A stretch of DNA of 64,000 nucleotides from Phymatolithon calcareum (GCA_977006965.1 OZ345373.1:558001-622000), one strand, 5' to 3'; counted from the first letter of the stretch, positions 51,620 through 62,581 are shown. Program-made: numbers and translations. The notes: generated by a model not told the origin, from the sequence alone.

Positions 51620-52615
51620 TGGGAAACAGAAACAAAGCCCGAGCGGGTTGAAGCGGAGTTTGGTGATAACGGAGATGTTTCAGGGCAGATACGCCATGTA
51701 AGAATTTTGCACAACTTGTAGGTTTAAAGTTGCACCGGACGTTTTCTAGGAGAGTATAGAAGGTATTATTGTTAACAATCGAGAAAGTCAACACTCCACG
51801 CAGACCTCATCCCCTGATCCAACTCCACACACGCTGTACAACAAACCAAGCATGCACTGTTTCACAGACCACTTATGGTGTTGAAATCGCGTTTGCTTGA
51901 GCATGAGAGCTACATGGCCTTTACGAAACCTTTGCGGTACGGCAATTCGAGCACACGGTTTCTTTTGGAAGGCTGTGACATTGGAACTGTCACCGAAAAC
52001 GTTTTGGCGAGAGTGGTGCGAGAGGCGAAAGAGAATGGTGTGCTCATGGTGGAGAGTTGTGGGGCCAGGCTGGTTCGAATCAGAAAAACGCTTGTTGTGA
52101 AGGCGGGGCTGAAGGTAAGAGCTCAGGAAGTGGCGATTATGAATTTAGTACGCGAAAGAACGTCAATACGCTTGCCCAAGGTACACCGCATGTTCACTGT
52201 GCCGAGCGAGACACGGAAGGACCGGTTAGACGGCTTCTTGGTGATGGACTTTGTGAGCGGAATACGTCTGCGCGACTGTTGGGACGAACTAGCAACTGCA
52301 ACGAAGGACATGGTGTACGGCGAAGTGGCCAGTGCAGTGAAGCAATTGAAATCGATCAAATGTACAAAGTTGGGTCTAATCGGTGGGGGAGCGTATCGTG
52401 GTGTAATGTTCACGGATTGGGGAGCCGGTCCTTTTGAAAGCGTCACGGAAATGGAAGCTTGGTTTAACCTTAAACTGCGGGTGTCCAAGTTTTATAAGAG
52501 TGCGCCTGCAGACGTGCCATCGTTTGACGGCGAAATGTCTTCACTCTGTGTGGTACCTCTTGACTTATGGGAAGGCAATGTGATTCTGGATGACGAGCAG
52601 CGTGTGTGGATCATA

Positions 52616-52623
52616 GACTGGGA
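52616..52623. repeat. 8-bp target duplication, left copy
   Basis: GACTGGGA, repeated exactly at 52950-52957. Eight bases is the hAT-type size. Confidence 0.9.
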
Positions 52624-52949
52624 CAAAGCATTGGAATTATTTATTTATTTTTATTCTTTTCTCGAAAAGTGTCGAGAATAAATAATTTATTGTTGAACGC
52701 AGAAGCAATAAATTATTGTATTCAAGTTCAGCGAGGTATAAATAACTGGTTATTCCCCGAATTATTGGATCCTTCTTGCTACTTTCTGTCGCGATAGAAT
52801 AACCGGATCGAAAAATGAGGAGTCCGATACAATAATTGTCGCAACCACGACGATCTCAATAAATACAATAAATATGCGAGACTCAGGAATAAATTATTGG
52901 AACAATAATTTAAATAATTACAATAGCAATTATTTTTTCCAATGCTTTG
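52624..52949. mobile_element. hAT-like MITE, 326 bp
   Basis: AT-rich, non-coding, with terminal inverted repeats CAAAGCATTGGAA at the left and TTCCAATGCTTTG at the right (13 bases exact) and an 8-bp duplication GACTGGGA on both sides. Inside are several short self-complementary stretches (TATTCTTTTCTCG/CGAGAATA type at 52650-52680 and CAATAAATTATTG at 52707-52719). The repeats and duplication size fit a non-autonomous hAT element. No transposase for it lies in this window. Confidence 0.88.
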
Positions 52950-52957
52950 GACTGGGA
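52950..52957. repeat. 8-bp target duplication, right copy
   Basis: GACTGGGA, identical to 52616-52623; after it the kinase reading frame resumes. Confidence 0.9.
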
Positions 52958-53309
52958 ATATGCTGGTTCCTTTGCAGACTATTTTGATGCTGTCGTTCTA
53001 CGTATGCGCCGCCGTGAGTTCTCTGACGGAGTTCTGGGTTGCTTGGATCTTCAGCCGCTTCTTTCGGACAAAGTGGAGCACTTGTTACACACCTCATATG
53101 CCATCAGGAATGCACCATTTGCACGAATGGAGTTTCCTTTCAAATAGAACATCAACCCATGCAGCTATGGAATGTATTCGATTTCCTTTGAAGAAGAAAT
53201 TCTGAACAGCTTTTATGTCAAGTTTTTGTTCTGCTGTCCTGGTCGCTAAATTCACTGAACAAAGAGCCATGTGATGGCATTTTGGGTAATGGAACACAAT
53301 GCACTCAGT

Positions 53310-53354
53310 GTTGATAATAATTAAGATTATTTTAATAATCTAATTATTATCAAC
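53310..53354. repeat. 45-bp AT-rich palindrome
   Basis: GTTGATAATAATTAAGATT and the complementary right arm, with one base missing in the right arm. Centre at 53332/53333. Confidence 0.85.
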
Positions 53355-54523
53355 TCAAAATTTTTGCTTTCTGGCGAGCTGCGAGTTCGCGAATCTGAGT
53401 ACTGGAGGCATATCAGAGGACGTTGCAGGAACCAATCGCAGACGAGCTGCGGGCTCAAAGCAACGGTATCGCCACTCTATTGCCGCAAGGGAAAACGATC
53501 GCTTGCTAGCAACATTAGTATCAGTGCTGATGGGATAAGTAATTTGTTCTCCTTGACACTTATGAGGCCCTGCACTGTCGTGCTCGCTTATGTGGTGCAT
53601 CTCACCAAAAAAGAAGCGACGAGCCATTCGCTTGCTGACATGTCGTCTATGAACGGACAAGACATCCGTGTCGGCGAATCTAACCATTGGCACAGTCGTG
53701 CGTGTTCTGAATTGAAATGTGTTACAGTTTATGGGCATAGATCAAGTTCCTTTTTCTTGGCGAGCGAGAACGTAGCCGCGTCGCTATCTGCGCACGAGCT
53801 AATACTCGCCACACTTGCTTTTATTGAAACCGCTCGTGCACGCTAACAAAGAGATTATTCCTTTCGGGGTGTTACAAACTCAGGCGCATTTGCACGTGTG
53901 GATATCAAATCTATAGCTTGTCGCACGCCCAGTATCTCTGGGGAGCTGAATTTCTTGGCGGATGTTGGATAGGTAACATGTGATGGTGTCAACCCTCCAC
54001 TTCAAAATAAAGGCAGCTCACAGCGGGGTACCTCCTCGACGCAGTGTGAGACATCTGCAGCAGTTTTTGTTTTTCGTCCTCCTAAACGAAGGAGGACGCG
54101 TACGCTAGTTCGGCGAACTTGCAAAATTGTAGACTTAACTCAATTTGTCACACACTGCAGCAGTCTCCCGTCCGTCGTTACATTAGGGATGGAGGCCGGT
54201 ATCATATGTACTCGATCAAATGATTGCATGGAAACGTGATAAGCTTTCACATTGGGTGCAGAAGTTCAAATAGATTCATTTATTGAAACTACTTTGCGTA
54301 GTAATATGAATCCATGGAACGCCGATACGTTCTTGTGCAGGAGATAGAAGGGCCGGACGTGAGCTGTCAAGCCGATTACAGCCCAGTGGAGTGAACAGTG
54401 GGAATTCTTCGAGCTCAGTCCGCGAAGTCGTTGAAATCTCAACGGACACAGGGTGAACTCATTTAGATTTATGGCACTAATCACCGGTCTGCGAACCGGA
54501 CAAACCTATTGGTTGCGTCAACC

Positions 54524-54566
54524 GGTGACGGATTGAACCCGCAAAATGCGGGTTCAATCCTTCACC
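54524..54566. repeat. 43-bp palindrome
   Basis: GGTGACGGATTGAACCCGCA and the complement TGCGGGTTCAATCCTTCACC, one mismatch, loop of three A. The arm GGGTTCAATCC looks like a tRNA T-arm but no tRNA surrounds it. Confidence 0.88.
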
Positions 54567-54837
54567 ATCCTAATCCGTGCTGTACAGTAGTGCAGCACAG
54601 ACGCATTCGCCTCCCTGGCATCCTTCGGCTCCTATTTCTCCAACATTCCGCACGACAACGACAGCCCTCGAAAGATGGTGCTATAACCTATGTCTACGCC
54701 TCGGATTCGCTATTCCCTGCCGCCATCACGCCCAATATCAACCTGCTAACGGTCCACCGGTTGTTAAACCGTCTTCTGCTATGCTTCTTGCTCAGCGCTG
54801 CAGTAATCAGTCCATCTCCTTCCCAACGCAGGACGTA

Positions 54838-56935
54838 TCAGCGGTGCCTGGGCTTTCCTGCACCAGCGCGCGAGATCTCCACGCTCTTTCTTCGACCGGA
54901 ATTCCTCAGTTCCCGCCGCTGTGTTTTTGTCGAGCCCGACCCCGACAGCACAACCGACATGTTGGCCGGTGCGCTGCGCTGATCGGACATATCCAGCACG
55001 GGGGCCAGATGTATGTCCTGGGAGTCTAACTCAGCCGCATTGTCCCGCGAGAGATGAATGGCGCACCATTTCTTGACACTGATATTGCCGTTCGGGTGTA
55101 ACATCGTGTGGAGGACAGCGACTTTCTGTGCATCCGGAATTGGTCGCTCAGGAGCTCAACAATTTCGACATTGTATTCTTTTTCAAGATTGATGTATTCA
55201 TTTCCACCACTGACATTGCCTAGGAGGCGCGAGCGAGGAAATAATTCGACCAGAATCCAGTCCGATTCGAGCTTCATTTGAGAACCGCTGCGTGCTGGTT
55301 GATTAATATCGACGCAATTTGTGATTGCGGCGTGATGGTGTCCGTTCGCGAGGTTCGCACCAGCCACATGTTGAAAAGAAAATTGGACGACAGTACCGGA
55401 GCGCTCAACACATCGCCACACGAAGCGCATCACGTTATCCTGCTCGACGCGCCGGCCCGGGTCCACAATCGCTCGTGACGGCTTCGGCGAACGAAAATAT
55501 CTGCAGTTGCATGGCTTGGAGTCTCCTTCTCGATGCAAATCTGTTCGAGCGAAAGCACCAGCCTCTCGGAATGGTCGTCTGTGTTCGCTAGGCCAGCCAC
55601 ACTGAGCTATCTGTGGTCCCCATACAAAGTTTGCACGCAGACATCGACAGTTTTGACTGGGCGAACGAGCAAAAAAACCATCTTGAATTCCGTCAAGCGC
55701 TTACCGCGCGCGTTGATAATTGTCGGATATTCTGGCATTGGGCTGGACGAAGCCGGGATATGTGTCGTGATTTGTTAGAAGCTAGTGCGCGAACGTATGC
55801 ATCAGCACGCTGTACCGAGAACTCATCACTTTCGCGGTGACCGCCGTGCGGTCTGGGACGAATCCGGCCTGGTTTGTGAGATTGAGAGGTGGAGGGAATC
55901 GTGGCGGATTGATGACGAATGGCTTGCATGACATGGCTGATCCTGGGAGGACGATGTGCCTTGCTTTCCTCACCTGGTTTTTGAGTTGATTCTGCAACCC
56001 TGCGATGCAATTGTACTGTAATGAAAAATGGGGAGGAGCAAACTGTATCATACGGACGAGTCGCTCTTGGGGTTCATTGAGGGCGCGAATCACACGGCCG
56101 TTTCCTCCGCAAACATGGCATAGACGGTCTAGTTCACCAACAATTGGCCTCCGAAGATGTGGGCATACTTTAGGTGGAGAAGCCACGATTGCTCCCTTCG
56201 CTTCAAAACTGCCTGAAACTTAAAGTTGGTGAACGTGCCGGGATCCACAATTTCGTCAGTCAATTCACCGGTCAGGGAATATGGATGCGCGTGGCCGAGA
56301 TTGGTGTCGTCGTCCTTCATGTACGAGCTGGGTGTGTACTTCGCGCCGACGACATCACCGATAAGCTCTCGTTTGACGATTCTTAATTCACTGCGGCTTC
56401 GCGTCTTGGTGACCTTGGTGAAATTTTTATTTGGGATCGTGACGAGCAAGTTTGACGCGTGCAACAACTCATTTGAGCAACGTTAGTGGATCGTTTAATT
56501 TTCGATCTGCCCATGGCAATTACATACCGCAGCCGTGACATTTGCAGAGCCCTCCATGAGCAGCTAGGTCTGCGAGATGTAAAGCGTGGTCAGTTTGTCA
56601 AGAAACATACCCTGCCCAAAATGAAAATCCCAAGCCGTTCAATGATTTTGGTCGTTGGACTGCTTCAGCGCGACAACAGAGTGCTTATTATCGAAAATAA
56701 GATTAATGAAGATCTTCGCGACGACATCCGATTTGACCTTCGAGAGCAGTTGCAAAGCGCTGTGCTTGCGCTCCACTTGGACCTTTTCAATGACAAGTCG
56801 CTTCTTGACGTGCAGGGTGCCGAAACTTTTACCTACGACTCGCGCATACTCGCTTCCCTCACCATATTCAATGACTGCTGAGACAAGATTTACTCCCGCA
56901 TTGTGTTGTCTTTAACCGTGGCGTCATGTCACAAA
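54838..56935 (-). pseudogene. Decayed coding region, unidentified
   Basis: A chain of minus-strand frames read in sequence with shifts: about 56655-56935 (EYGEGSEYARVVGKSFGTLH, KKRLVIEKVQVERKHSALQL), 56129-56467 (VGAKYTPSSYMKDDDTN, TDEIVDPGTFTNFKF), 55782-56186 (RLCHVCGGNGRVIRALNEPQ), 55026-55538 and 54838-55104. They look like pieces of one large protein with a CxxC motif that has decayed. The overlapping plus-strand frame 56513-56881 (122 residues, with RVLIIENKIN) is equally open, so the coding strand at that spot is uncertain. I cannot name the family. Confidence 0.3.
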
Positions 56936-57014
56936 TCTAGCGCGCGCGCATGGTGAAAAGCTCCAGGCGTGTTTCATGGTCTTTCACATCAAGCAGTGGG
57001 GGCGATTTGCTGGA

Positions 57015-57505
57015 TGGCAGTGACGGTAGGTCAAACGCGCGGGGGTTTGAATTTGCGGCGAGCGAGAAGTAAGATGAATGTGAATAATGCGGGGCTATCG
57101 CTTTGCGAGAAGCGAAGTGAGTGGCGAGCGCTGATCTCACCTGTGTTGTTTGGGGCTTTTCTTTCAAGTGTTGACGAGTTGCTAGGTGGAAACGACCGCA
57201 GTTCAGGCGTGCGGGGACTTGAGTTTGGGTGAACAAAAAATGAGACCCGTGCGAATATTGCGAAGCTATCGCATTGCGAGAAGCAAAGTGAGTGGCGAGC
57301 GCTGACCGCAACTACGTTTGTTTGGGGCTTTTCCGTCAAGTGTGGACGAGTTGCTAGGTAGCAGCGACGGCAGTTCAGGCGTGCGATGGCTTAAGCTTGA
57401 GTGAACGAGAAGTGAGACGCGTACGAATATCGCGCGGCTATCGCATTGCGAGAAGCGAAGTGGGCGACGAGTGCTGACCTCATCTGTGTTTGTTTGCTGG
57501 CGGCG
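57015..57505. repeat. Tandem repeat, 171-172 bp unit, about 2.8 copies
   Basis: The landmark GCGAGAAGCRAAGTG occurs at 57105, 57276 and 57448. Each unit also has TTTGGGGCTTTT, CAAGTGT-GACGAGTTGCTAGG and a GCAGTTCAGGCGTGCG-type segment. Units differ by about 15-20%. Short open frames on the minus strand repeat the phrase RSALATHFAS because of this; they are not counted as genes. Confidence 0.9.
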
Positions 57506-58144
57506 GAGAAGATCATCCTGGAGCTGGTGCGGTATAGCCAATGCTGTCTTGTTTTGATGCTGACGTGTAGCGCGATGAACTGAGAGCCAGGACATTGGAG
57601 TTTTCGTTGACAAATTCAAACAACAGGCAACTTTGCACAGGCTCGTAGGACAAAGGAAATAAGTAAGCAGGTAAGAGCAGTCAATAAGTCAATGAATGCG
57701 TCGAGCAACCTTGGTGGATGGCAAATACCTCTTTGGCGCACGTCGCACAGATGTACTACTGACCCTGCACTAAACGATACGGCAATTCTAGGTACATGTC
57801 ACCCCGTTGCCGGTCGTGATTGTCTCGGAAGCGTAGCAACGGTGGTTTGATGGATTCGTTTTTCATTCCTTATAGCAAATTTGTGCAACATTCTGTAAAG
57901 AATCACTTGTGCATCGGACGAACTGGAAAATTAAGTTTTCTCTAGAGCAAGTGCACACTATTCCCTGATATAATGTATCCATCAATTGGAAGACTTAATA
58001 AAAGCTGGGACACATAAAGCGGAACGGGGAACGTCCAACTGCCTTCTGCTGCACATAATTAGTAGTCCTGCTGCCCGCCAACCCGGAATGATTGTCAATT
58101 TTCTTTATTTCTTCCAATGTTAAGACCACAATTGCACTATTGAT
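57506..58144. other. Gene-poor stretch
   Basis: No gene or repeat recognised; 3' flank of the large Sel1-repeat gene. Confidence 0.4.
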
Positions 58145-61100
58145 TCAAGAATTCACGCCAAGCACTATCATTTGAGTTTCAGAACGAGCGCTCTGTAGGA
58201 GCTCTTCTGCTCGAAAGGGATCAGCAGCAACTCCATCCGCACCATCTCGTAGTAATTTCGACAAGCTGTACATTGCCGCCCCACGAATTCGCAATTCCAC
58301 TCTGCCATCAGGCTGTGCTGGCAAACCCTCAACGCCAGAGTTGAGCAAATGCCGTATATTGAAAACAGAAATCCCGCTACCGGCTTCGTTCATAGCACGC
58401 GTGTAGAGCTCCTGTGCACGAACCGGTTCTTTCGATACACCGTTCGCGCCAAAGTGCAGTAAGAGTGCAAGGCTGTACATTGCATCTGCGCTTCCAGTAC
58501 TTGCGATCACACTCGTGTACAGCTCGAGAGCACGAGAAGCGTCAGCCTCCAGAGCGTTAGTGCCATGATGAAGCAGCTCAGCAAGTTCAGTCTTTGCACG
58601 TACATAATCGCCCTTCTCGATGGCACGGTTGTACAGTTCTGCGGCACGATGCGGGTTTGCCGGAACGCCTTCAGCGCCCTCTTCGAGCAAGTTTGCAAGA
58701 TTGCACATGGCATCCACATGGTCGCCCTCCTCGATGGCACGGTTGTACAGCTCTGCTGCACGATACGCATTTGCCGCAACCCCTTCCGCGCCCGTTGTGA
58801 GCATGTTTGCGAGGTTGAACATGGCCGGCACAAGGTCACCCTCCTCGATGGCGCGATTGTACAGCTCTGCTGCACGATGCGCATTTGCCGCAACCCCTTC
58901 CGCGCCCGTTGTGAGCATTTTTGCGAGGTTGAACATGGCCGGGACAAGGTCGCCCTCCTCGATGGCGCGATTGTACAGCTCTGCTGCACGATACGCATTT
59001 GCCGCAACCCCTTCCGCGCCCGTTGTGAGCATCTTTGCGAGGTTGTTCATGGCCCGCACAAGCTCGCCCTCCTCGATGGCGCGATTGTACAGCTCTGCTG
59101 CACGATACGCATTTGCCGCAACCCCTTCCGCGCCCGTTGTGAGCAAGAGTGCGAGTTTGCTCATTGCCTTGACGGCGTGGTTGTTCAGGTATGCAGTACG
59201 ATGATGGTTTTTAGTCCCAACTCTTTGCATCTGGTCGCGCAAGTTGTCACAATGCGCGATCACATTTTCATTCCGTGCAATGGCTATCACAAATCCTTCT
59301 TCCGTGGTCACGTCCAGTGTGTTGCCCAGTGCATAGGTGCATGCAAAATTATTATCGCCTTTTGATATCTTATTGAAGTGCACAATAGAGCGTCCAAGAG
59401 CCGCAATGGCCCTCTCTCTTCTGTCGACCTTCAGAAATGAGAACAACATGACACAAAAGGCGCCGTAAGCCTCTGCAACGGATGCCTCATGCATCGATTC
59501 ATTGAGCACATATTCAAATTGCTTCTCAATGAGAGCCACCCATTTCTCGTCTTTAAATTGGTTTCTCAAGGCTCTACGGGAGCCACCTTGCAACACGCCC
59601 GCATTTCGAGGCAAATAGAAACCCTCGATTAGCTTCACAGCGTCCTGCGCTACTTTCTTGCTTGGACCTCTTTGAAATAGAATCTGAAGCGCCTTTCCGA
59701 GCGCATCACCGTCTCCCATTTCCGTAACCGCAATTTCATATAACGTCAGTGCCATGTCTAGATCTTCTTTTCCTCCAGATTCCACAAGACGGTTTGCACG
59801 GATTCGAATATCTTCATCAACTCTCCACGGTGATCTGTTTGTCGTTTCTTCACTTTGGCTAAAACCACGCAAAACCTCCACGACAATTACGGACGCATGT
59901 TTCAGACACTTCTTGTCCGCATCAGCGTATGAAACCGGTGCAGATATCCGAGTTGGGAAATAAAAAGTGCTCGTTGTGTCACGTAAAAGCTCTGCTTCAA
60001 CTTTGATGGGCACGGAGTTTTGTACCTTCATAATAAATCCTCGGCTTCTCATCTCATACATGGATATATCTAATCGTGTCGGTAACCATCCATCCCATAT
60101 CCTCATCTTCCCAGTTCCCGCTTTAGATGCATCGAACAACGATATCCCAGACGAAATTCTTCTTCTCGTCCGGCAAACTGACCAGGAAGCATGCCCACTT
60201 TCCGTTTTCCATTTTTCCGCTCCCGCCAGTCGACCTCCAAACGCATCACGCCACGCTTCCCATGCAAACCTCTCGATACTCGATTCGCCTACTCGCACCT
60301 TTGCATTGATTGATATTGTGGACCCGTTGCCTTGTCTCGAAAATCTTATCACGACTTGCACATCTTGAGGGCCGCATACAGCTCGGAAGACAGCTTCGTA
60401 GTTTTCAATGTTGAAGTATGCCACATCAATATTCTTGGGGTCAACATCGATAACACAGCTGCCCCGTTGTGTTGAAACGCCATGACATCCGTCTTCCCCA
60501 GTCCACTCACGTACGTTCGCACAGATTGCAGGAAATGATAGCACGCACAGCATCATAGCCTCCATTTCACTGGGTGATACCCCCTCTTGTGGTAGTCCTT
60601 CTTGCAAATGATTTTGAAGCTCCCACAGTAACCGCATATGCACAAACCGTTCTTCCACATATTTCTTGCCTTGAAGGCCGACAAGTAGCTGCTGCAAGTC
60701 ATTACTTGCTGGGAATTCAATGTCATTTGATGCGACTATTTTCGGTTCCCAGACATTGGCAGCTGCACCTTGGTTGTGTTCAGCCCACGTCGCTAAGGAG
60801 CTTCGCAGATTTTCCATACTGCAACCCATGAATGACATAGACTTGTCAAAGTGCCAAAACTCCGGCTCTACAACTGTAAGTTGCAAGAGGAATCTTTGTC
60901 TTTCCAAATCTTCGTTTTCTTTCCACACGTTTTCCGTCAAAAATCCTGCATTAGAAACAGCTTCAATTTCGTCCGCTTCCTCCTGTCCCTCCTCCGCATC
61001 CATTGCACCGTCCGCATGGTCCACCATACATTTCTTCTTCAAACTGGATATCTTTGATTCCACATACGCTGTCTGCTCGCCCATGCATAGTGCCATCCAA

Positions 61101-62581
61101 TTGTCAATATGTGCGCTGACCTCGGAGACCTGCCTGTTTCCCCACAAAATTCGTCCAATTGTGTTTCGCAACAACGGTCCCGACAGCACGTCATAAAAGG
61201 CTTGTGCACCACGAGCAAATCCAAGCTGACTGGCCAAGTTCTCTGCAGGCAGACCCACTTCATCGTCACGATCACCCTCGTCATCCATACTTCCATTGTC
61301 TTGTTTGTTCACAACGCTCCTGCTCCATTGACCGACATTTAGGAATATCGCCAGCCATTCCAGTTCCGCCACTCCGAAATCAATCGCTTTCTCTCCGATA
61401 TTGGCCGGCATGTCATCTCGTGCACGAGCGAGCTTCCCCGCAAACTTTTGATAACTGTAGTGTGCACAACCTTCCCGATCAGTTTCAGCCAGCTTGTGAG
61501 GCGTATCGAATGGAAGACCTTTTCCGCTCAAGCACGCATGTCTGAAGAACTCCTGCTTGTTGAACGTTCCTTTGCATAGCATGGGATAGTTGTCCCATTC
61601 TGCGAAGCTCAAGAAACTATGACCAGCATCTCGGTCAACATCTTCATCGCTTTCACCATCGACGCTCACGCCATTTTCTTTCCTCGCTTTTCCAGTCTTC
61701 CGACAGTGAAGAGCAGCACTCATAAGCACTTCTGTTGCAAACCCATCTCGAACATTCTCGTAGCTCGCCCCATCATTGTCCTGTGATTCTCCACTGCTTG
61801 CTTTCTTCATGTCCGACAACCATTCAGGCAAGGCGTTTGCAACGAGAACAGTGGCCCAACGAAGCCAAATCTCCTCCGCCTCTTTGGGTTCCATATGGAG
61901 TCCCCGACCAGCGCGAGACTTGGAGCGCGCTTTTACGATCGACCACAGAATTAGAGGCACGAGCAGAGCACTTCGCAACGTGTACCAAATTTGATACCCG
62001 ATTCGCTTCAGGAAGGGACTACTTTCAAGCTCCTTTCTCTCCGCAGTTGAAAGATATCGAAGGCGGCATCGCACCTCGCCTTCCGTAAGCCTGTTATCGA
62101 TTATTAAATCGTTAACTTCCACTTCATCAGCTTCTTCGTTAATTCGCTTCATCAACGAGTCTTCATCCGAGCCGCCCTCATTATCGCCTTTGTCGTCCTC
62201 CTTCATCCCGTACCCGAGTGACATCATGGACTCCCGCGACTCTACATACCATTCCTTGAAAATCTGCAGCTGCCAAAGGCCCCAGATCGTCCGCGACATG
62301 TGAAGAAGTGCAAACATTAGTGCCACCAGACCTGCATTCATCTCGTTATAGTCGCCGGTCTTGAACTGGAAGAACATGTAGACAGGCATATACAGCATCG
62401 GCAAAATCACGGCGCGGAGGTGAAAAATACCCCGTTCGCGCGTATCGCCAATAGACTTCCAAGACGAAGATATGAAGTCGTTTGCCATTAGCGCACTCCA
62501 GATCGCTATTACCAGCACATAGGCGACAAACGAGAACCAGTAATTCCCCGTTACATTCTTGAAGAACTCCGTCCCGGCCAT
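58145..62581 (-). CDS. Large multi-pass membrane protein with C-terminal Sel1 repeats
   Basis: 1478 residues in one exon. The N-terminus has likely membrane spans at about 14-33, 54-73, 81-104 and 198-217, with an acidic segment (127-157) between spans 3 and 4. A long middle (about 220-1130) has no family I recognise. The C-terminus (about 1137-1470) is a series of Sel1-like repeats with a 38-residue period (consensus LAKMLTTGAEGVAANAYRAAELYNRAIEEGDLVPAM, given in parts), i.e. TPR-like helix pairs used for protein contacts. The ATG at 62581 is the first in the frame. ER-associated Sel1L has the reverse order (repeats before one span), so this is a different architecture. The last two units are diverged and the 3' end reads QMIVLGVNS. 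Confidence 0.8.
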   Translation of the reverse strand: MAGTEFFKNVTGNYWFSFVAYVLVIAIWSALMANDFISSSWKSIGDTRERGIFHLRAVILPMLYMPVYMFFQFKTGDYNEMNAGLVALMFALLHMSRTIWGLWQLQIFKEWYVESRESMMSLGYGMKEDDKGDNEGGSDEDSLMKRINEEADEVEVNDLIIDNRLTEGEVRCRLRYLSTAERKELESSPFLKRIGYQIWYTLRSALLVPLILWSIVKARSKSRAGRGLHMEPKEAEEIWLRWATVLVANALPEWLSDMKKASSGESQDNDGASYENVRDGFATEVLMSAALHCRKTGKARKENGVSVDGESDEDVDRDAGHSFLSFAEWDNYPMLCKGTFNKQEFFRHACLSGKGLPFDTPHKLAETDREGCAHYSYQKFAGKLARARDDMPANIGEKAIDFGVAELEWLAIFLNVGQWSRSVVNKQDNGSMDDEGDRDDEVGLPAENLASQLGFARGAQAFYDVLSGPLLRNTIGRILWGNRQVSEVSAHIDNWMALCMGEQTAYVESKISSLKKKCMVDHADGAMDAEEGQEEADEIEAVSNAGFLTENVWKENEDLERQRFLLQLTVVEPEFWHFDKSMSFMGCSMENLRSSLATWAEHNQGAAANVWEPKIVASNDIEFPASNDLQQLLVGLQGKKYVEERFVHMRLLWELQNHLQEGLPQEGVSPSEMEAMMLCVLSFPAICANVREWTGEDGCHGVSTQRGSCVIDVDPKNIDVAYFNIENYEAVFRAVCGPQDVQVVIRFSRQGNGSTISINAKVRVGESSIERFAWEAWRDAFGGRLAGAEKWKTESGHASWSVCRTRRRISSGISLFDASKAGTGKMRIWDGWLPTRLDISMYEMRSRGFIMKVQNSVPIKVEAELLRDTTSTFYFPTRISAPVSYADADKKCLKHASVIVVEVLRGFSQSEETTNRSPWRVDEDIRIRANRLVESGGKEDLDMALTLYEIAVTEMGDGDALGKALQILFQRGPSKKVAQDAVKLIEGFYLPRNAGVLQGGSRRALRNQFKDEKWVALIEKQFEYVLNESMHEASVAEAYGAFCVMLFSFLKVDRRERAIAALGRSIVHFNKISKGDNNFACTYALGNTLDVTTEEGFVIAIARNENVIAHCDNLRDQMQRVGTKNHHRTAYLNNHAVKAMSKLALLLTTGAEGVAANAYRAAELYNRAIEEGELVRAMNNLAKMLTTGAEGVAANAYRAAELYNRAIEEGDLVPAMFNLAKMLTTGAEGVAANAHRAAELYNRAIEEGDLVPAMFNLANMLTTGAEGVAANAYRAAELYNRAIEEGDHVDAMCNLANLLEEGAEGVPANPHRAAELYNRAIEKGDYVRAKTELAELLHHGTNALEADASRALELYTSVIASTGSADAMYSLALLLHFGANGVSKEPVRAQELYTRAMNEAGSGISVFNIRHLLNSGVEGLPAQPDGRVELRIRGAAMYSLSKLLRDGADGVAADPFRAEELLQSARSETQMIVLGVNS
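58650..59165 (-). repeat. Near-identical 114-bp coding repeats (Sel1 array)
   Basis: Four consecutive 114-bp units, marked by GCCCGTTGTGAGCA at about 58790, 58904, 59018 and 59132, differ at only a few bases each, while flanking units have diverged. The low divergence points to recent expansion or gene conversion. Confidence 0.9.

Larger units (their letters stand above)
51875..53147 (+). pseudogene. APH-family kinase gene, split by a MITE
   Basis: The first part (51875-52623) encodes about 249 residues of the phosphotransferase (APH) fold as found in eukaryotes: VVKAGLKV (74-81, the ATP lysine region), EVAIMNLVRE (85-94), GFLVMDFVSGIRLRDCW (120-136), catalytic loop VPLDLWEGNVIL (227-238) with D230 and N235, and IIDW (246-249). 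There a 326-bp element interrupts the frame; the second part (52956-53147) resumes with EYAGSFADYF and runs 63 residues to a stop. The family motif IDWEYAG spans the joint, so the break is certain. His of the usual HxD is Pro228, so activity was doubtful even before. Without the insert the length would be about 312, normal for the family. The substrate is unknown. Confidence 0.8.
53148..54837. other. Gene-poor stretch with hairpins
   Basis: No gene supported. Contains hairpins at 53310-53354 and 54524-54566, plus a smaller one near 54080-54100 (GTCCTCCT-AAACGA-AGGAGGAC). A 160-codon open frame at 53364-53846 has no motif. Confidence 0.4.

Noticed and set aside
52624-52949. An AT-rich intron in the kinase gene
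   Set aside because: No GT/AG at the edges; exact 8-bp duplications and 13-bp terminal inverted repeats show a transposon.
54535-54562. tRNA T-arm-like sequence GGGTTCAATCC
   Set aside because: It is one arm of a palindrome; no D-arm, anticodon arm or acceptor stem surrounds it.
57015-57505. CRISPR-like array
   Set aside because: Units are 171-172 bp, contiguous and diverged, without short identical repeats and unique spacers, and the DNA is eukaryotic.
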